NCBI RefSeq assembly: GCF_000001735.4
Contig: NC_003075.7
Coordinates: 3,721,001 to 3,785,000, forward strand
Length of the DNA stretch: 64,000 bases
From: Arabidopsis thaliana
Lineage: Eukaryota > Streptophyta > Magnoliopsida > Brassicales > Brassicaceae
Direction of reading: 5' to 3'
Below are positions 33,436 to 47,159 of the stretch, piece after piece. Made by a program: the position numbers and the translations under genes. The notes under the pieces are model-generated. The model saw nothing but the letters and a program-made list of their open reading frames with translations, did no database searches and had not been told where the DNA came from. How positions within the stretch are numbered: the first letter of the stretch is position 1; each line of letters starts with the position of its first letter.

Positions 33436-36400
33436 GGATTTCAATGAAATATTAAAGAGTGAGGAGCACTCTTCTTATGACGTGAACCCAACTATCCCCC
33501 TGGGGATGAGAGATTTTCATGATGCGGTGAGATATTGTTCCCTAAGTGACTTGTAGTATCATGGACCACTTTTTACATCGTGCAATAAAAGGAATGATGC
33601 AGATCTAATTTGTAAGAAGCTGGATAGAGTTCTAGTGAATGATTCATGGATATCTGAGTATCAACAATCTTATGGAGTTTTCGAAGCAGGTGGTTGTTCA
33701 GATCATCTTCGCTGTCGGATAAGAATCAAAACAGATAAGCTTCGAGTGCGCAAGCCTTTTAAATTCACAAACGCCTTAACCAAGGATGCAGGTTTCTTAC
33801 CACTGATCCAAGATTATTGGGCTCGCACAGAGCCTATTTTCCACTCCAACTCGGTAATGTACCGGTTTTCAAAGAAGTTAAAGATGCTAAAACCAAGCAT
33901 CAAAACTATGAGTAAGAATAAGCTAGGAGATCTAACGAGAAAGACAAAGGACGCGTATGCAATCCTATGTCAGGCTCAATTGGAGACGCTGTTAAACCCA
34001 TCAAGTTTAACAATGCAAACAGAGTCTACCGCTTACACTAGATGGTTGCATTTGTCAGACCTGGAGGAGAGATATTTGAAGCAGAAATCAAAACTTCATT
34101 GGCTTAAGGTGGGCGATGGAAACAACAAGGCGTTTCACAAAGCTGCTACGGTTAGGGAAATTTGTAACACAATCAAAGAGATCAAATGCCAAGATGGTTC
34201 TATCGTTGATACTCAAGAAGAGATTAAAAAAGAAGCAGAACGGTTTTTCCATGATTTCTTGGCTCACAAGCCAACTGATTATCAGGGGATACCAGTGGAT
34301 GACCTTCGTGAGTTGATGCAGTACAGGTGTTCGGAAGCAGATGGGGATTTGCTGGAAAAAGAGATAACCCCGGAAGAAATCAAAGAGGTCTTATTCTCTA
34401 TGCCAAGGGATAAAAGTCCGGGCCCCGACGGATATACAGTTGAATTTCTCAGGGAAACATGGCCTATTGTGAAGCAGGATTTTGTGACCGCAGTCCAATC
34501 CTTCTTTCAATACGGTTTCATCCCTAAAGGAGTGAACACCACTATCTTGGCTCTCATACCTAAGAAGAAGACGGCGAGAGAGATGAAGGACTACCGCCCG
34601 ATCTCTTGTTGCAATGTGATATACAAGGTTATCTCAAAGCTCATTGCTAATAGGCTCAAAAAACTGCTTCCTGATTTTATTTCTCCAAATCAGTCTGCAT
34701 TTGTAAAGGATAGGTTATTGATGGAGAATGTCCTGCTTGCATCGGAAATTGTTAAAGATTACCATAAAGACACGATCTCTCCGAGAAGTGCTATCAAGAT
34801 AGGCATATCGAAAGCTTTCGATTCTGTTCAGTGGTCGTTTCTCATTTCCACCCTCACGGCCCTAAACCTACCACCGCGTTTCATCAAATGGATTGAGCTT
34901 TGCATAACTACGGCGTCTTTCTCAGTCCAAGTGAATGGGGAACTCGCGGGATTATTCTGTAGTGAAAGGGGTCTTCGCCAAGGCTGCTCACTATCTCCTT
35001 ATCTTTTTGTCATTTGTATGCAAGTGTTGTCAGAAATGCTCGATAAGTCTGCCATGGAAGGAAAGATAGGTTATCACCCTCAATGCCAAAAGTTGAAACT
35101 AACACACTTGTGTTTTGCAGATGATTTACTGGTTTTCACTGATGGTAAAAAGCGATCTATTGAAGGAATTCTATAGATCTTTGAAACATTTGCAGCTTTC
35201 TCGGGATTAAAGATCAGTCTTGAGAAATCGACTTTGTACATGGCAGGAGTCAGAGACAGTGAAAGAGAACAGATCCTAAGCTCTTTTCCGTTTGAATCAG
35301 GCACCTTACCAGTTCGATATCTTGGCTTGCCTTTACTGACTAAAAGAATGACGACAAGTGACTATTCTCCTCTTATAGAGCGGATTCGGGAAAGGATTGG
35401 GAGTTGGACAGCGAAGCATCTCTCGTTTGCGGGGAGATTACAACTTATAAGCTCAGTAATTCATAGTCTCACAAATTTTTGGATGTCCGCATTTAGATTA
35501 CCAAGTGCGTGTACTAAAGAAATAGACAGTCTATGCTCTGCTTTTCTCTGGTCAGGACCAGAGTTAAGTTCAAAAAAAGCTAAGATCTCGTGGAGTGAGG
35601 TCTGCATACCAAAAGAAGAAGGAGGTTTGGGTCTTCGTTCTCTAAAAGAAGTAAACAAGGTTAGCTGTTTAAAACTTATTTGGAGGTTATTGTCATCAAA
35701 CTCGTTATGGGTTCAATGGCTCCGGTTATATCTAATGCGTAAGGGCTCTTTCTGGTCAATACAAGACACCTCAACGCTCGGATCCTGGATGTGGAAAAAA
35801 ATACTAAAGTATTGCAACATAGCCTCTGTTTTTGTAAAATATGCAGTTGGCAATGGGACAAGTGTTTCTTATTGGTATGACAATTGGTCCCCTCTTGGAC
35901 CAATGATTGAAATAACGGGAAATCGAGGTTGTATAGACATGGGTATTGGTCTGCAAGACACGGTAGCAAATGTGCTGCAGACGCATAGGCGAGGAAGACA
36001 TCGAGCTGCACACCTAATCCAAATGGAGGACTCAATAGAGGAGCTTCGGGTTAAAGGTCTAGTTGGAACAGAGGATATAGTTCTTTGGCGGGGCAAAGGT
36101 GACATATATCAGCCCAGTTTCAGTACCAAAGGCACTTGGGAAGCAACTCGAACGCCGAGAGCAAGAAAGGATTGGTATAAAGGAATTTGGTTCTCGAATG
36201 CCACTCCTAAATACTCGTTTCTAGCTTGGTTAGCAACACACAACCGTTTAAGCACAGGAGATCAAATGTTGACTTGGAATGCAGGGATGAACACCTCGTG
36301 CATTCTCTGTCATGAACCCGTGGAAACTAGAAACCACTTGTTCTTCGACTGCCAATACTCTAAAATAGTTTGGTCGAGCTTCACCTCTAAACTCCTAGCT

Positions 36401-36574
36401 GCAAATTTCTCTACCGATTGGAACGTGATTCTAAGGCTGCTCACGGATAACACGCTAGATAAGGTTCGCTTATTTCTACTGAGATATTCCTTTCAGATTG
36501 TAATCTACTCAATTTGGAGAGAAAGAAACTGTAGAAGACATGGCGATAAGCACACTCCCCGATCCAACTCATGA
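33436..36574 (+). pseudogene. LINE ORF2, main part: endonuclease end, reverse transcriptase, zf-RVT
   Basis: Continues the endonuclease frame from 12288: after the duplicated TATGG it reads DFNEILKSEEHSS, then LICKKLDRVLVND and the terminal SDH motif in GGCSDHLRC (about 33690). Reverse transcriptase follows, with MPRDKSPGPDGYTVEFLRET (about 34400), KDYRPISCCNVIYKVISKLI (about 34590), QSAFVKDRLLMENVLLA, and catalytic FADDLLVF (about 35115). In motif A the usual DISKAFD reads GISKAFD, so the first catalytic Asp is lost. The zinc-binding reverse-transcriptase domain is at about 36180-36400 (CILCHEPVETRNHLFFDCQY). In-frame TAG codons at 33554-33556 and 35174-35176 confirm a dead copy. Confidence 0.93.
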
Positions 36575-36806
36575 GACGGCTAGACAAGGGCGTTAAGAAT
36601 AGGATATCTTCCCTAAAAGATCAAGGAGATGGAAGATATGAGAAGCACATGACAGTTTGGTTTGCAACAAGATAAAGAGGCTTGGTTCTCTTTTATTTTT
36701 TCAGTTTCTGTAACTTTAAACCGATTAAATTCCCGTTGCATTTGATGTAAACACGTTTTTTCGAATAAATTTTATATTTTATTCAAAAAAAAAAACATAT
36801 CTTTTT

Positions 36807-37422
36807 TTTTATTTGAACCAGCGATTTTTCGCATAGAAATTATTATTACCCGTAAATTGATTGATATTAAACATGTACATAAGTTGTATAAATTTATTAA
36901 TTATTATTTTTTGGATATAATTTTATTTATAAATGTATTGGTATTATCTGATTAAAAAATGAAGGTGGTTATATTTAAATATTTTTGTTAACATATAAGT
37001 TTTATGTTTATATAGAAAAGATGAAGGTAGTTATATATGAAGTTCCAAAAGACTACTTGCTTAATTATTAGGTTGTTTTAATTGGAATTTTATTTTTAAT
37101 TATTTATTATTTTACTACTTTTTTTGTTGATATATTAATATATATTATTAATGGTTTTTTTGTAAATAATCTAGTGAAGGATGACAATGAATTATATTGG
37201 TTGAGAATTGCTCTGGTTGCAACACGTTAGCATGACATCTCTGTAAATATCAAGGTAGAAAGTTATTCTCTATTAATATATAGGTAGGGGATTTAAGTTG
37301 GTTAAACCAATCTATATCCATATGGATTTAGTGTCTAATGGATAATGGGTCAATCCAATTCATTTAACAAATGGTTTGGATGAAACTATAACTCATCTGA
37401 ATTGTTGGATTAATGGATTAAG
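36807..37422. other. AT-rich DNA
   Basis: No gene seen. The stretch 37285-37420 (GGGTCAATCCAATTCATTTA and similar) resembles the subterminal part of the hAT element at 10670-11773 and may be a degraded hAT end. Confidence 0.4.
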
Positions 37423-37436
37423 TAAGTTGATCTATT

Positions 37437-38938
37437 CTCATGATTTCGTAAACCATCTCTCGCAAAAGCTCCCAAACACCATTATCGAGGTCGAATCGCC
37501 GTTAACTTTCTCCGGCGCCGGTAGAGCCTTTGCTCGCCGACATCGAGATTTCTCTCTTCCTTCTCGCTATCTGTTCAAGAATACTGTGGTTTGGCTCCGG
37601 TTTTCTTCTGCTCTTCGTAAACTCTATCATACATCCAAAATTATCTCTATTTTTTCGGTCGAGATCTTGCTCACATCTACCTTTAGATCTTTTACACCAA
37701 AAACCTTCGCGATTCTTGTCGTTCGTCCTACTTGTCGGCTCCCCTCGATGACTAATCCAGCACCTCCTGACCCCTCACCGTGGGATTCAAATCCTTCTAC
37801 CAAGTTCTTTGCTTGGATGATGCGGGACCAGAGCACACGACGACGGAAGAATCAAACACAGCAGATCGATCATCATCTTTAGAATCTCTAACCCTACTAG
37901 ATCTTGCCTCGGAACTCCAATCTGTGTTGACCGGAATCTTCGATCCGCCGCCGCAGATGGGGAGGAAGACAAAGAGAAAACTGCTTAACCTAATCCTGCT
38001 GAATGTTCCCGGATTGGGCCATGCCCAAGAACGCTTTTCACCCCCCTGCAGCCCATTAGACAATCTATCTCAGCCCAAAAGGAAAGTTTTTGGTAGAAGC
38101 CCAACTTTCATAAGGCCCAGGTCTGTTCTTTCTTTTTTCTTGGCAAAACAATTTTTGACGAGCTCTTACTCGATAAAAGAGGGTAGTGGACGCCTTCTTA
38201 GTTATGTAGTGAGAGAGTTAGGTTGGTCTTGTCTTTTCTTTTCACAAAACCTGGTGGTTAGTTTAGTTCGGTGGGTAATCGTTGCAAGTGCAATCTCGAA
38301 TCGCTTTGGATTAGTATTACTTTTGATATTTTTTGGCTTGAGTTTGGGCACGATTCTGTTGTTATAGATGACTTTATACAGATTTCAAACCTCTACGCCT
38401 TCACGCTTAATCATCCCCTCTCAATCATAAGGGGCTATGCATCTCAACTCTCTCGACCATTATTGGAGAAACGGCCTTGGTATGTGCAACTTAACTCTTT
38501 CTCAAGCCTTTTTACTTCAATAATCGATGGTCATGTTTCGGTTGGCCATGGACACCAATCTACCTTCGCATCGTTCATTTGGTTATGGCCTTGTGATTAT
38601 CTATGGCGTTTCCCACAAACCTTCTTCACCCTTTGGCCATTATTTCCATCGAAATCCTCTTTGGAACTTTTCAAAAGCTCTTATGCGTCAACCGCACGAG
38701 CCTTCATTGACCACCAGCTGGTCCGGGAATTCTCGAAGCTCGTCTTCAAGCATGATTCCCTTTTGGCTTCAACAGATTCTCCAAGTCTTGCAAGCTTCTC
38801 AAAGTCGAACACCACTTTGAAAAACTCATGGAGCCCTTATCTTTATGTTCCTTGTAATGTTTTATTTTCAGTTTGTATGAACTCTCCTTTTTTGAGGTTT
38901 TAAGGAATGAAAGTATTTTGACAAAAAAAATAAAAAAA
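37437..38938 (+). mobile_element. Poly(A) retroposon with 14-bp target duplication
   Basis: A 1502-bp unit ending in AAGTATTTTGACAAAAAAAA and a further A-rich stretch. TAAGTTGATCTATT is repeated exactly at 37423-37436 and 38939-38952. The 5' part is C/T-rich and open over 168 codons (37376-37882, reading MTNPAPPDPSPWDSNPSTKF near 37747), which has the flavour of a LINE ORF1 N-terminus but shows no DUF4283 or reverse transcriptase. The 3' half shares many strings with the retroposon ending at 43131 (GGCCTTGTGATTAT, CAAAAGCTCTTATGCGTCA). I call it a non-autonomous, perhaps LINE-derived or Sadhu-like retroposon. Confidence 0.72.
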
Positions 38939-38952
38939 TAAGTTGATCTATT

Positions 38953-40789
38953 TTTTTTTTTTTCAAAATAATCTAAATAATTATCGTAATTAAGAATTAA
39001 TAATTGCAATCTATAATCATCATCATCATCATTATGATCATCATACTATCATCATCATTATCATCATCATCATCATCAAAAAAGAATATATTTAAAATTA
39101 TGGCATAGAATAGTGTCTCTCCGCCAATATAAAACTATGATAATCAAATCCAAACTAACTTAAAATGTCCATAGACAATAGTTAATGTTGTGAACCGAAA
39201 AACATACAACATAAAAACGACAGAGGATCATCGAAGTTTTATGCAAAGAAAGACTCCAATTAGAGGTAAGCATCCATGAGACATCAACAACACATAGCAA
39301 CGAGACTGCAGAAGCAAAAATAGTGTTCACATTTCACATTTTTCAATTAGTACTACTCTTATCTTGCAATCAGTTCCTTCTTGAGCCATCTCCAGCAACC
39401 AAACTACATACATAATTTTTCACAAACATATAGAAGTAACATTAAAAGACCAAATTACACATCTAATATTTCACAAACAGACATAAGTAACATAAAAAGC
39501 AATGTCAATGATTCCGATTTTAATTTTGGGAGGAAGAGCACATTTTTGCACACCTAATTTAGTGGTGTTCTTCACCAACAGATTGTTCTTCCACAGAATT
39601 TGGATAGAACTGAATAGTAATTATATCGCCATTGTTATCTATAATTCATAAGCGAAGATATTAGTAATATAAACTAACCCAAGTAAAGCAAATTCATTGA
39701 TTAACATTAGTATTTTTTACCTTCATCATAAATTTTTGTAAACCATGTATTCAAGATCGAGTACATAGTAACGCTTCGACGTTACTAGGAAGAAGTCGAC
39801 TCCATCATTTGTTAATCAAATGAGATCCAATGCTATAAATGAAGATTTACATGCTACTGTGGTTATAGGTATGCTAAGAATGTCTGGTAGTGATTCTACA
39901 ATTAAACAATCTTTAGTTTTGGCTGATTTAGGGTACAAACAAACCGGAATGCAATCTACTCAATAAACCTGATTTATATGGTTTAGATATTCTTTGTGTT
40001 TAAAGGTTGTGTTATGTTTAAAGGTTGCGTTCGTTAATGTTTGGTAGAACACTCAATTTGATGCTACCTTAGAAAAGAATGATCATAGCCGCTGATCACA
40101 ATTTCAGTATGACAATATGAGCTACTAAAATTTAGTTTCCAATATTTTTTATAAGTTTTCTTAAAATTAGCTTTTCGATGGAGCTCATCTCTAAAGAATT
40201 TCATCAAAAATAATTGTATTGTTTTAAATTAATTAGTTTTTGACTATGAGTTCTCACTTTATCATGAACATTAAGAATAGTGGAAAAAATACTATAAATT
40301 TTGAATATTTAAGGTCATGTCATTTTCATATAAAATAGTTTAATAATATAATCAATTTAATTTGGTGAAAATTTAGATCATTAATCTTCACCAAAAAATT
40401 TGTGAATGTTATATTTACAACTAACATTTTCTAGATTATTTTGAATTCCATCATCTGGACAAAATTTGTACTACCGACAAGATTTTAATTTTATTTTTGA
40501 CATCACTACTAACAAGAATTTTTGATCGGTAAAACTTTTTTTTGTGATCGGTAAAACTTTAGTATAAATATTAATTTATCCTAAATAATGAGATTATGAG
40601 AACATCCAAATCTTTAACTTTGCTCTGGTTTTCAATAACAACTTCTTCATGTGCAACCACAAAAATCACCTTATCAGATTTGACAAACTTCTCTAATACA
40701 ATCTCGATCTAGCAAAGAGAGAACTCACCTTGTAAAAGAAAAACCTTTATAATCGTTGTTTAACTCTTCAATCATTATATGTCAGGCAT
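38953..40789. other. AT-rich intergenic DNA with ATC microsatellite
   Basis: An imperfect (ATC)n tract lies at about 39018-39079. Two weak coding-like traces have no assignable family: a minus frame near 39530-39640 reading DIITIQFYPNSVEEQSVGEE, preceded by a possible splice acceptor, and a plus frame near 39775-39960 including MRSNAINEDLHATVVIGMLR. Nothing else is visible. Confidence 0.45.
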
Positions 40790-43131
40790 TAAAACTATGT
40801 TCTTTTCTTTCCCAAGCACTGTAATCGAGAACCAAACCTCAACCATGCCTTTCGACGCCGGCAAAGCTCCGGTTTGTCGGTGTCGGGATATCTCGATCTC
40901 TTTTAGTAACCTTCTATTAAGCTTTTTTCTTGGATTCGATCTGGAACCTTTTCCGAAACTTCTCTCAAACTTTTTCAAACTTTTCTCGAGCTTTTCAGTT
41001 TTTCTTCTTTGTTTCTGTTGTCAAAGGCATTCCAAAGTCTTGTGACAAAGGATGGATGCAGTTTTTAATGAACCTCCTTCTATTTCAATGGGAAAAATGT
41101 CGTTTAATATGCGAACTTTCAAAAACTGGCCATTTAATACGTGAAATTCGTATGTGACTATTTAATACATATAAAAACCATTGACCGGCCATTTTACACA
41201 AAGTTAATCGTTGACAGGCCAAAATCCACACGACGTTATCGAACATTAACAGACTCGATAACAGCCGTTAACTAATCTCCGTTAGTTCCCAATACGACAT
41301 CGTTTCCCCATAATCAAAACTTTCAAATTGTTGTCATTTTATACATCAACTTCACATGTGGCCATTTTATACATGAACTAAAAGTTGACCAGTCGTTTGA
41401 CACATGAGAATGCGTTGACCAGGCCAAAAAAGACATATACTGCTATCTAGGCCAAGAAATTCGAATTTGGGTTCAGATTTATTTAAGATTTATTCGAATT
41501 CAGATAATTCTAGGATAGTTTATTATCTGAATTCGGTTTCGGTCTGGATAGGTATTAGATTATGATCTATTTCATATCGGTTTTCGAGGAAAAGAAACTA
41601 AAAAAATTGTTCAATATTTTTTTTGATATCTAGGTTACTTAGGATATTTTTATTATTTATTATAAAATTATAACTAAATGTACCCGAATTATATTAAGCT
41701 ATAATTTTAAAAAAAATTAACAAAAGAATTCCTAAATAACAAAGATATCAGAAAATATTTACACGTATTCATCAAAATTATACATATTTTTGCAAATTTT
41801 AGCTTGGTCAACGATCAACTTTGTGAATTTTGGCTTGGTCAACGATTAACTTTGTATAAAATGGCCGGTCAACGGTTTTATATGTATTAAATGGCCACAT
41901 ACGAAGTTCACATATTAAATGACCACATTTTGAAAGTTCACGTATTAAACGACATTTTTCCCTATTTATCCATATCCATAGTACAAAGACTGAACGTGAT
42001 AGTAGTGAAGAACCTTGATTTCACTTTCACTAGAACACTCAGGTCATAGTTTTGGTTCACCTCTGCCATTGTACGTCCTTCCTCAGAAGCCCCTCACCAC
42101 CAGATTTCGTTAACGGCAAGAGCTCCATCTTCCCAATTGCACCAACCGGATAATTCATGACTCACTCTTGATCTATCGGACATGTTGACGGGAGCACTTG
42201 GATCATTTTAGCATGCGCTCGCTTTGTCGAACTCTTTGACGACGCAAGTCAAAACCCTAATTTGGCTGGAGATCACCCTTAGTGGGCCGGACTCTTTACC
42301 TCAGTACCATCTTGTTGGACCAGCCTTTTCTCCATTAAAGCTCATTATCATTGTTGGACTCGGTCCACAAATTCGAAGAACAAATTTTGGCATAGCAAGC
42401 AAAAATTTGAAGCCCATTTCTGGGATTAATAATGAGGCCCAACTCCCATCTTTGACTAGTTCTGTTTATTTTGGTAAGTTCCTTAAATTTAATGGCTCGT
42501 TTCTTTGACTGGTTTGGCCTTGGACTCCAATCACGTCTTGAATCAACATTGAAGATAAGGCTCCGCAATGATTTACTATAAACCATGAACCAAAGCTTAC
42601 CTATAACGACTCCTCCAAAACCCTCGAGCTCTAGATTTGGAAGAACACCAATACCACAAACAGCTCCAACGCACCGGATTTCGTTGATGACAAGAGTATC
42701 TCTTGGATCGTCAGTTGCCCCTTGTGCGGTGACTTCGTTGACGGCGCCCGACAAATACCAAAACTGGCCTTGTGATTATTTTTGGAGATTTTCGCAAACC
42801 TTTACCTGCAATAGCAACCTGTCTCAACCCTTAGCCTCTCAACCTTTAGTCTCCTCCGTGAAGCAATTTATCAAAAGCTCTTATGCGTCATTCGTGCGTG
42901 CCGTTTATGACCACATGTTGTTCAGGGATTTCACGATTGAATCCTACAAGACATCAAAAGATCTTCCAACCATTGCAAGCTTTTCAAAGTAGTGCATCTC
43001 CTTGGAAAACTCATTGAGTCTCTATCTTTACATTTCATGTACTTCTTTACTTTCATGTTGTATAAACCCTCCTCATTTGAGGAGTTAATTTAATGAAATG
43101 ATTGTTTGCGAAAAAAAAAAAAAAAAAAAAA
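40790..43131 (+). mobile_element. Second poly(A) retroposon, split by a TIR element
   Basis: Ends in a 21-base poly(A) at 43111-43131. Excluding the TIR element at 41090-41962 it is about 1.47 kb, close to the 1502 bp of the copy at 37437-38938. Shared strings in matching order include GGCCTTGTGATTAT (42768), AAAAGCTCTTATGCGTCA (42873) and GCAAGCTTTTCAAAG (42977). The 5' part (40830-40920) has the same GACGCCGGC/CTCGATCTC character as the first copy's start. The 5' boundary is approximate and I found no clean target duplication. Confidence 0.6.
41090..41962. mobile_element. Non-autonomous TIR element (MULE-like)
   Basis: An 873-bp element with long terminal inverted repeats. The left end is GGGAAAAATGTCGTTTAATA; the right end is the complement of GGGAAAAATGTCGTTTAATA-type sequence. 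Imperfect pairing continues for about 130 bp (GGCCATTTAATACG, ACCGGCCATTTTA and GTTAATCGTTGAC all recur inverted). No coding frame. The flanking nine bases are TATTTCAAT and TATTTATCC, which agree only in the first five, so a 9-bp Mutator-type duplication is possible but not shown. Confidence 0.7.
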
Positions 43132-43498
43132 CTGTACCAACAAAATTAAGATAACTTCATTCACTGTCATCATAACCTAACAAGAGAACATTCTTAACAA
43201 TTTAAATTACACTGACAATTCAAAACCAACATTGTTTCACATGAAAACGACATTGAAGTTATGTTGGGATTCAATGTTGAAATTTATTAAAAAAAAATCT
43301 TTCAAAAAGTTGACCAAAACTAAAAGAAAAGGTTTTCAAAAATGTTAACGGAATACTGTACAAAGCTTTAAATGAAGAAGAGTGTCAAGGCAAACGAAAA
43401 GAAGAAGAGTCAAGAAACAAAGCTACTAAAAAGCCACCTTCGCATAAAGAGAAGGGACGTAACCAAAAAGGTCTCCTATGGCTTAGACGAAGCTCAAA
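43132..43498. other. 3' flank of YY1
   Basis: Presumably holds the YY1 3' untranslated region and its polyadenylation site (minus strand). A retroposon poly(A) ends only about 370 bp from the YY1 stop codon. No other feature seen. Confidence 0.5.
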
Positions 43499-45439
<1,941 letters not shown>

Positions 45440-46024
45440 TGATTTATTTGGGTAAAGGTGGTTCCTTTGTGAGTTTTGAGTACGATTGAATCAGGATTTG
45501 GGGGAGATTAGGGTTCTGGGGAAAAGAACGATAGAGAAGAGAGACCTTAAGCAATACTTTGATAATGGAGTCCCGGTTCGATTTGTTACTGTGTTTATAC
45601 CGGTTTATAGACCGGATTATTAACCAGTATTTTTATTTAGTTAGTATCGTTGTTGGTTTTTACCGGTTTACATTATGTGTACCGATTTCTCTGAAAGCAA
45701 ATGGGCTTTTATTCTGTCTTAAAAGGCTTCTAAATGAAATTTTTATAAACAATATCTGGTTTCGGTCGGACATGTATAGTAAGCATGTACAGTTCAAAAT
45801 TATCATTTTTAACAATTATTAGAATTTAACCTACGATACACTCCAGAACTATATATTTTTAAGAAAATAAAAATTTATTCTTTTAATAAACTAAAGATAT
45901 ATATACTTTAATGTTTTGTATTTTCTAAATGTACAACTCTATATCTATATATTATTTATTGTATAATTACTATGTTTGATTTTTATTGTTTAAAAATATA
46001 GGAACAATAACATACAATTCATTA
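45440..46024. other. YY1 upstream region
   Basis: Contains the presumed 5' untranslated region (45440 to about 45560, with TCTCTTCTCTATCG in plus sense) and promoter on the minus strand. AT-rich beyond 45750. No clear TATA box chosen. Confidence 0.45.
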
Positions 46025-46032
46025 AGTTAAAA

Positions 46033-46984
46033 TAGATCTGGAACTTCGGTAAAAACCGTTTGAACCGACCCGATCATAACGATATTTTCGGTTATCGGTA
46101 TAAACCAAACAGAGTCCTCTTTACCAATCGGCGAAATTAATTTAAGCAATCGGATTTCGGTTCGATAATCGGTTTTATTTAAACCGAGAATATGCACCCA
46201 TATATAACACTAATGAGTCATTAACCCTAATTTGGTTTCATTTTCTTCTTTGGATATGCGCCTCTATCTCTTGAGAATTCATTTTCTTCTCCGATCTAAT
46301 CCATAAGCCATATAACGTTTCTTTACTTTCATCATTTCATCATCTCCTACACGCGTTTTTATTTTACAAATCATTGTTAGTAGCTCTTCTTTGATCTTTG
46401 CTCACTAATCTCTTATTTAGCACCAAAATCACGGCTACAGTCACTGGTAACTCTCTAGATTTGACTGTTCTTCATTGGCGTTTCAAGTTTTTTATACATT
46501 TTCGCAATTTTCTCAATTTAAATGATTGATTGCATATGTTTATGATTATGATATATGATAGATCTAGTCGGTGGTATAATTATTTGCAGGTAGAGAGATC
46601 GGTCGTCGCCGTCCGTTGCCGCCGTCCGTTGCGCGTGTCACCGTCAAGGCGTTAATCAATATCGAAAACCGTTGCATTTAGAGAGATTGGCCGTCGCCGT
46701 CCGTTGTAAATTTTTTCTTTATTTTAATGATGTAATGGGTTTGGGCTTTGTTTTTAGCCTGTTATCTATTTTTTTTGTAATTTGGGGTAAATAAACGAAA
46801 ATAGAAAAATAATTTTTATAATTCGGAATTAATATTAAATCATATAACCAAATAACTCATATACCGATTGACCCGAACCGAAGTTAATTTCGGTTCAATT
46901 AGGCGGTTATTTTCAAAAACCAAATTTTCTCGAAACCGAACAACCTGACCCGAATAACCCGTTCTCACCGAACTCCCAAGGCTA
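46033..46984. mobile_element. Non-autonomous hAT with 8-bp target duplication
   Basis: The ends are TAGATCTGGAACTTCGGT and the complement of TAGCCTTGGGAGTTCGGT. AGTTAAAA is duplicated exactly at 46025-46032 and 46985-46992. Subterminal ACCGA/TCGGT strings fill both sides (46050-46190, 46850-46970), as in the hAT at 4821-8433. Inside are a TATA-like CATATATAAC (46197-46206), a leader-like stretch and a GCCGTCCGTTG direct repeat (around 46607-46705), but no transposase: it looks like an internal-deletion derivative keeping the promoter end. It lies about 600 bp from the YY1 start codon. Confidence 0.88.
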
Positions 46985-47072
46985 AGTTAAAATCTAGATT
47001 ATAACTAAATAATTTAAATTTCAATTATATTTTTTTTAATATTGTTTGTTTTGTTTTATGTTTAAGATAATA

Positions 47073-47100
47073 CTAGGTCCTCACCCGCACGTACCTAGGG
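47073..47100 (-). mobile_element. Possible Helitron 3' end (minus orientation)
   Basis: CTAG preceded by A (47072), followed by CCTCACCCGCACGTACCTAGGGTG, whose CACCC/GGGTG arms could form the terminal hairpin. In element sense it ends ...GGACCTAG next to T. The 5' end was not located. Confidence 0.4.
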
Positions 47101-47159
47101 TGAATAATATAAAGTTTTTAGGGTTTAGTTAAAGTTATATTTTATAATTTTAGATTTGT

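Larger units (their letters stand above)
11888..36793 (+). mobile_element. 5'-truncated LINE (outermost layer of nest)
   Basis: The 13-bp target duplication AACATATCTTTTT is exact at 11875-11887 and 36794-36806. The 3' end is a poly(A) tract (about 36785-36795) after TCGAATAAATTTTATATTT. Without the 21.1-kb LTR-element insertion (12289-33430 plus one TATGG copy) the LINE is about 3.76 kb. It starts inside ORF2 at the endonuclease, so ORF1 is missing, as is usual for 5'-truncated LINE copies. Confidence 0.93.

Noticed and set aside
46033-46984. A diverged exon of a host gene (leader-like sequence with GCCGTCCGTTG repeats)
   Set aside because: TIRs and the exact 8-bp duplication explain the segment as a hAT derivative.
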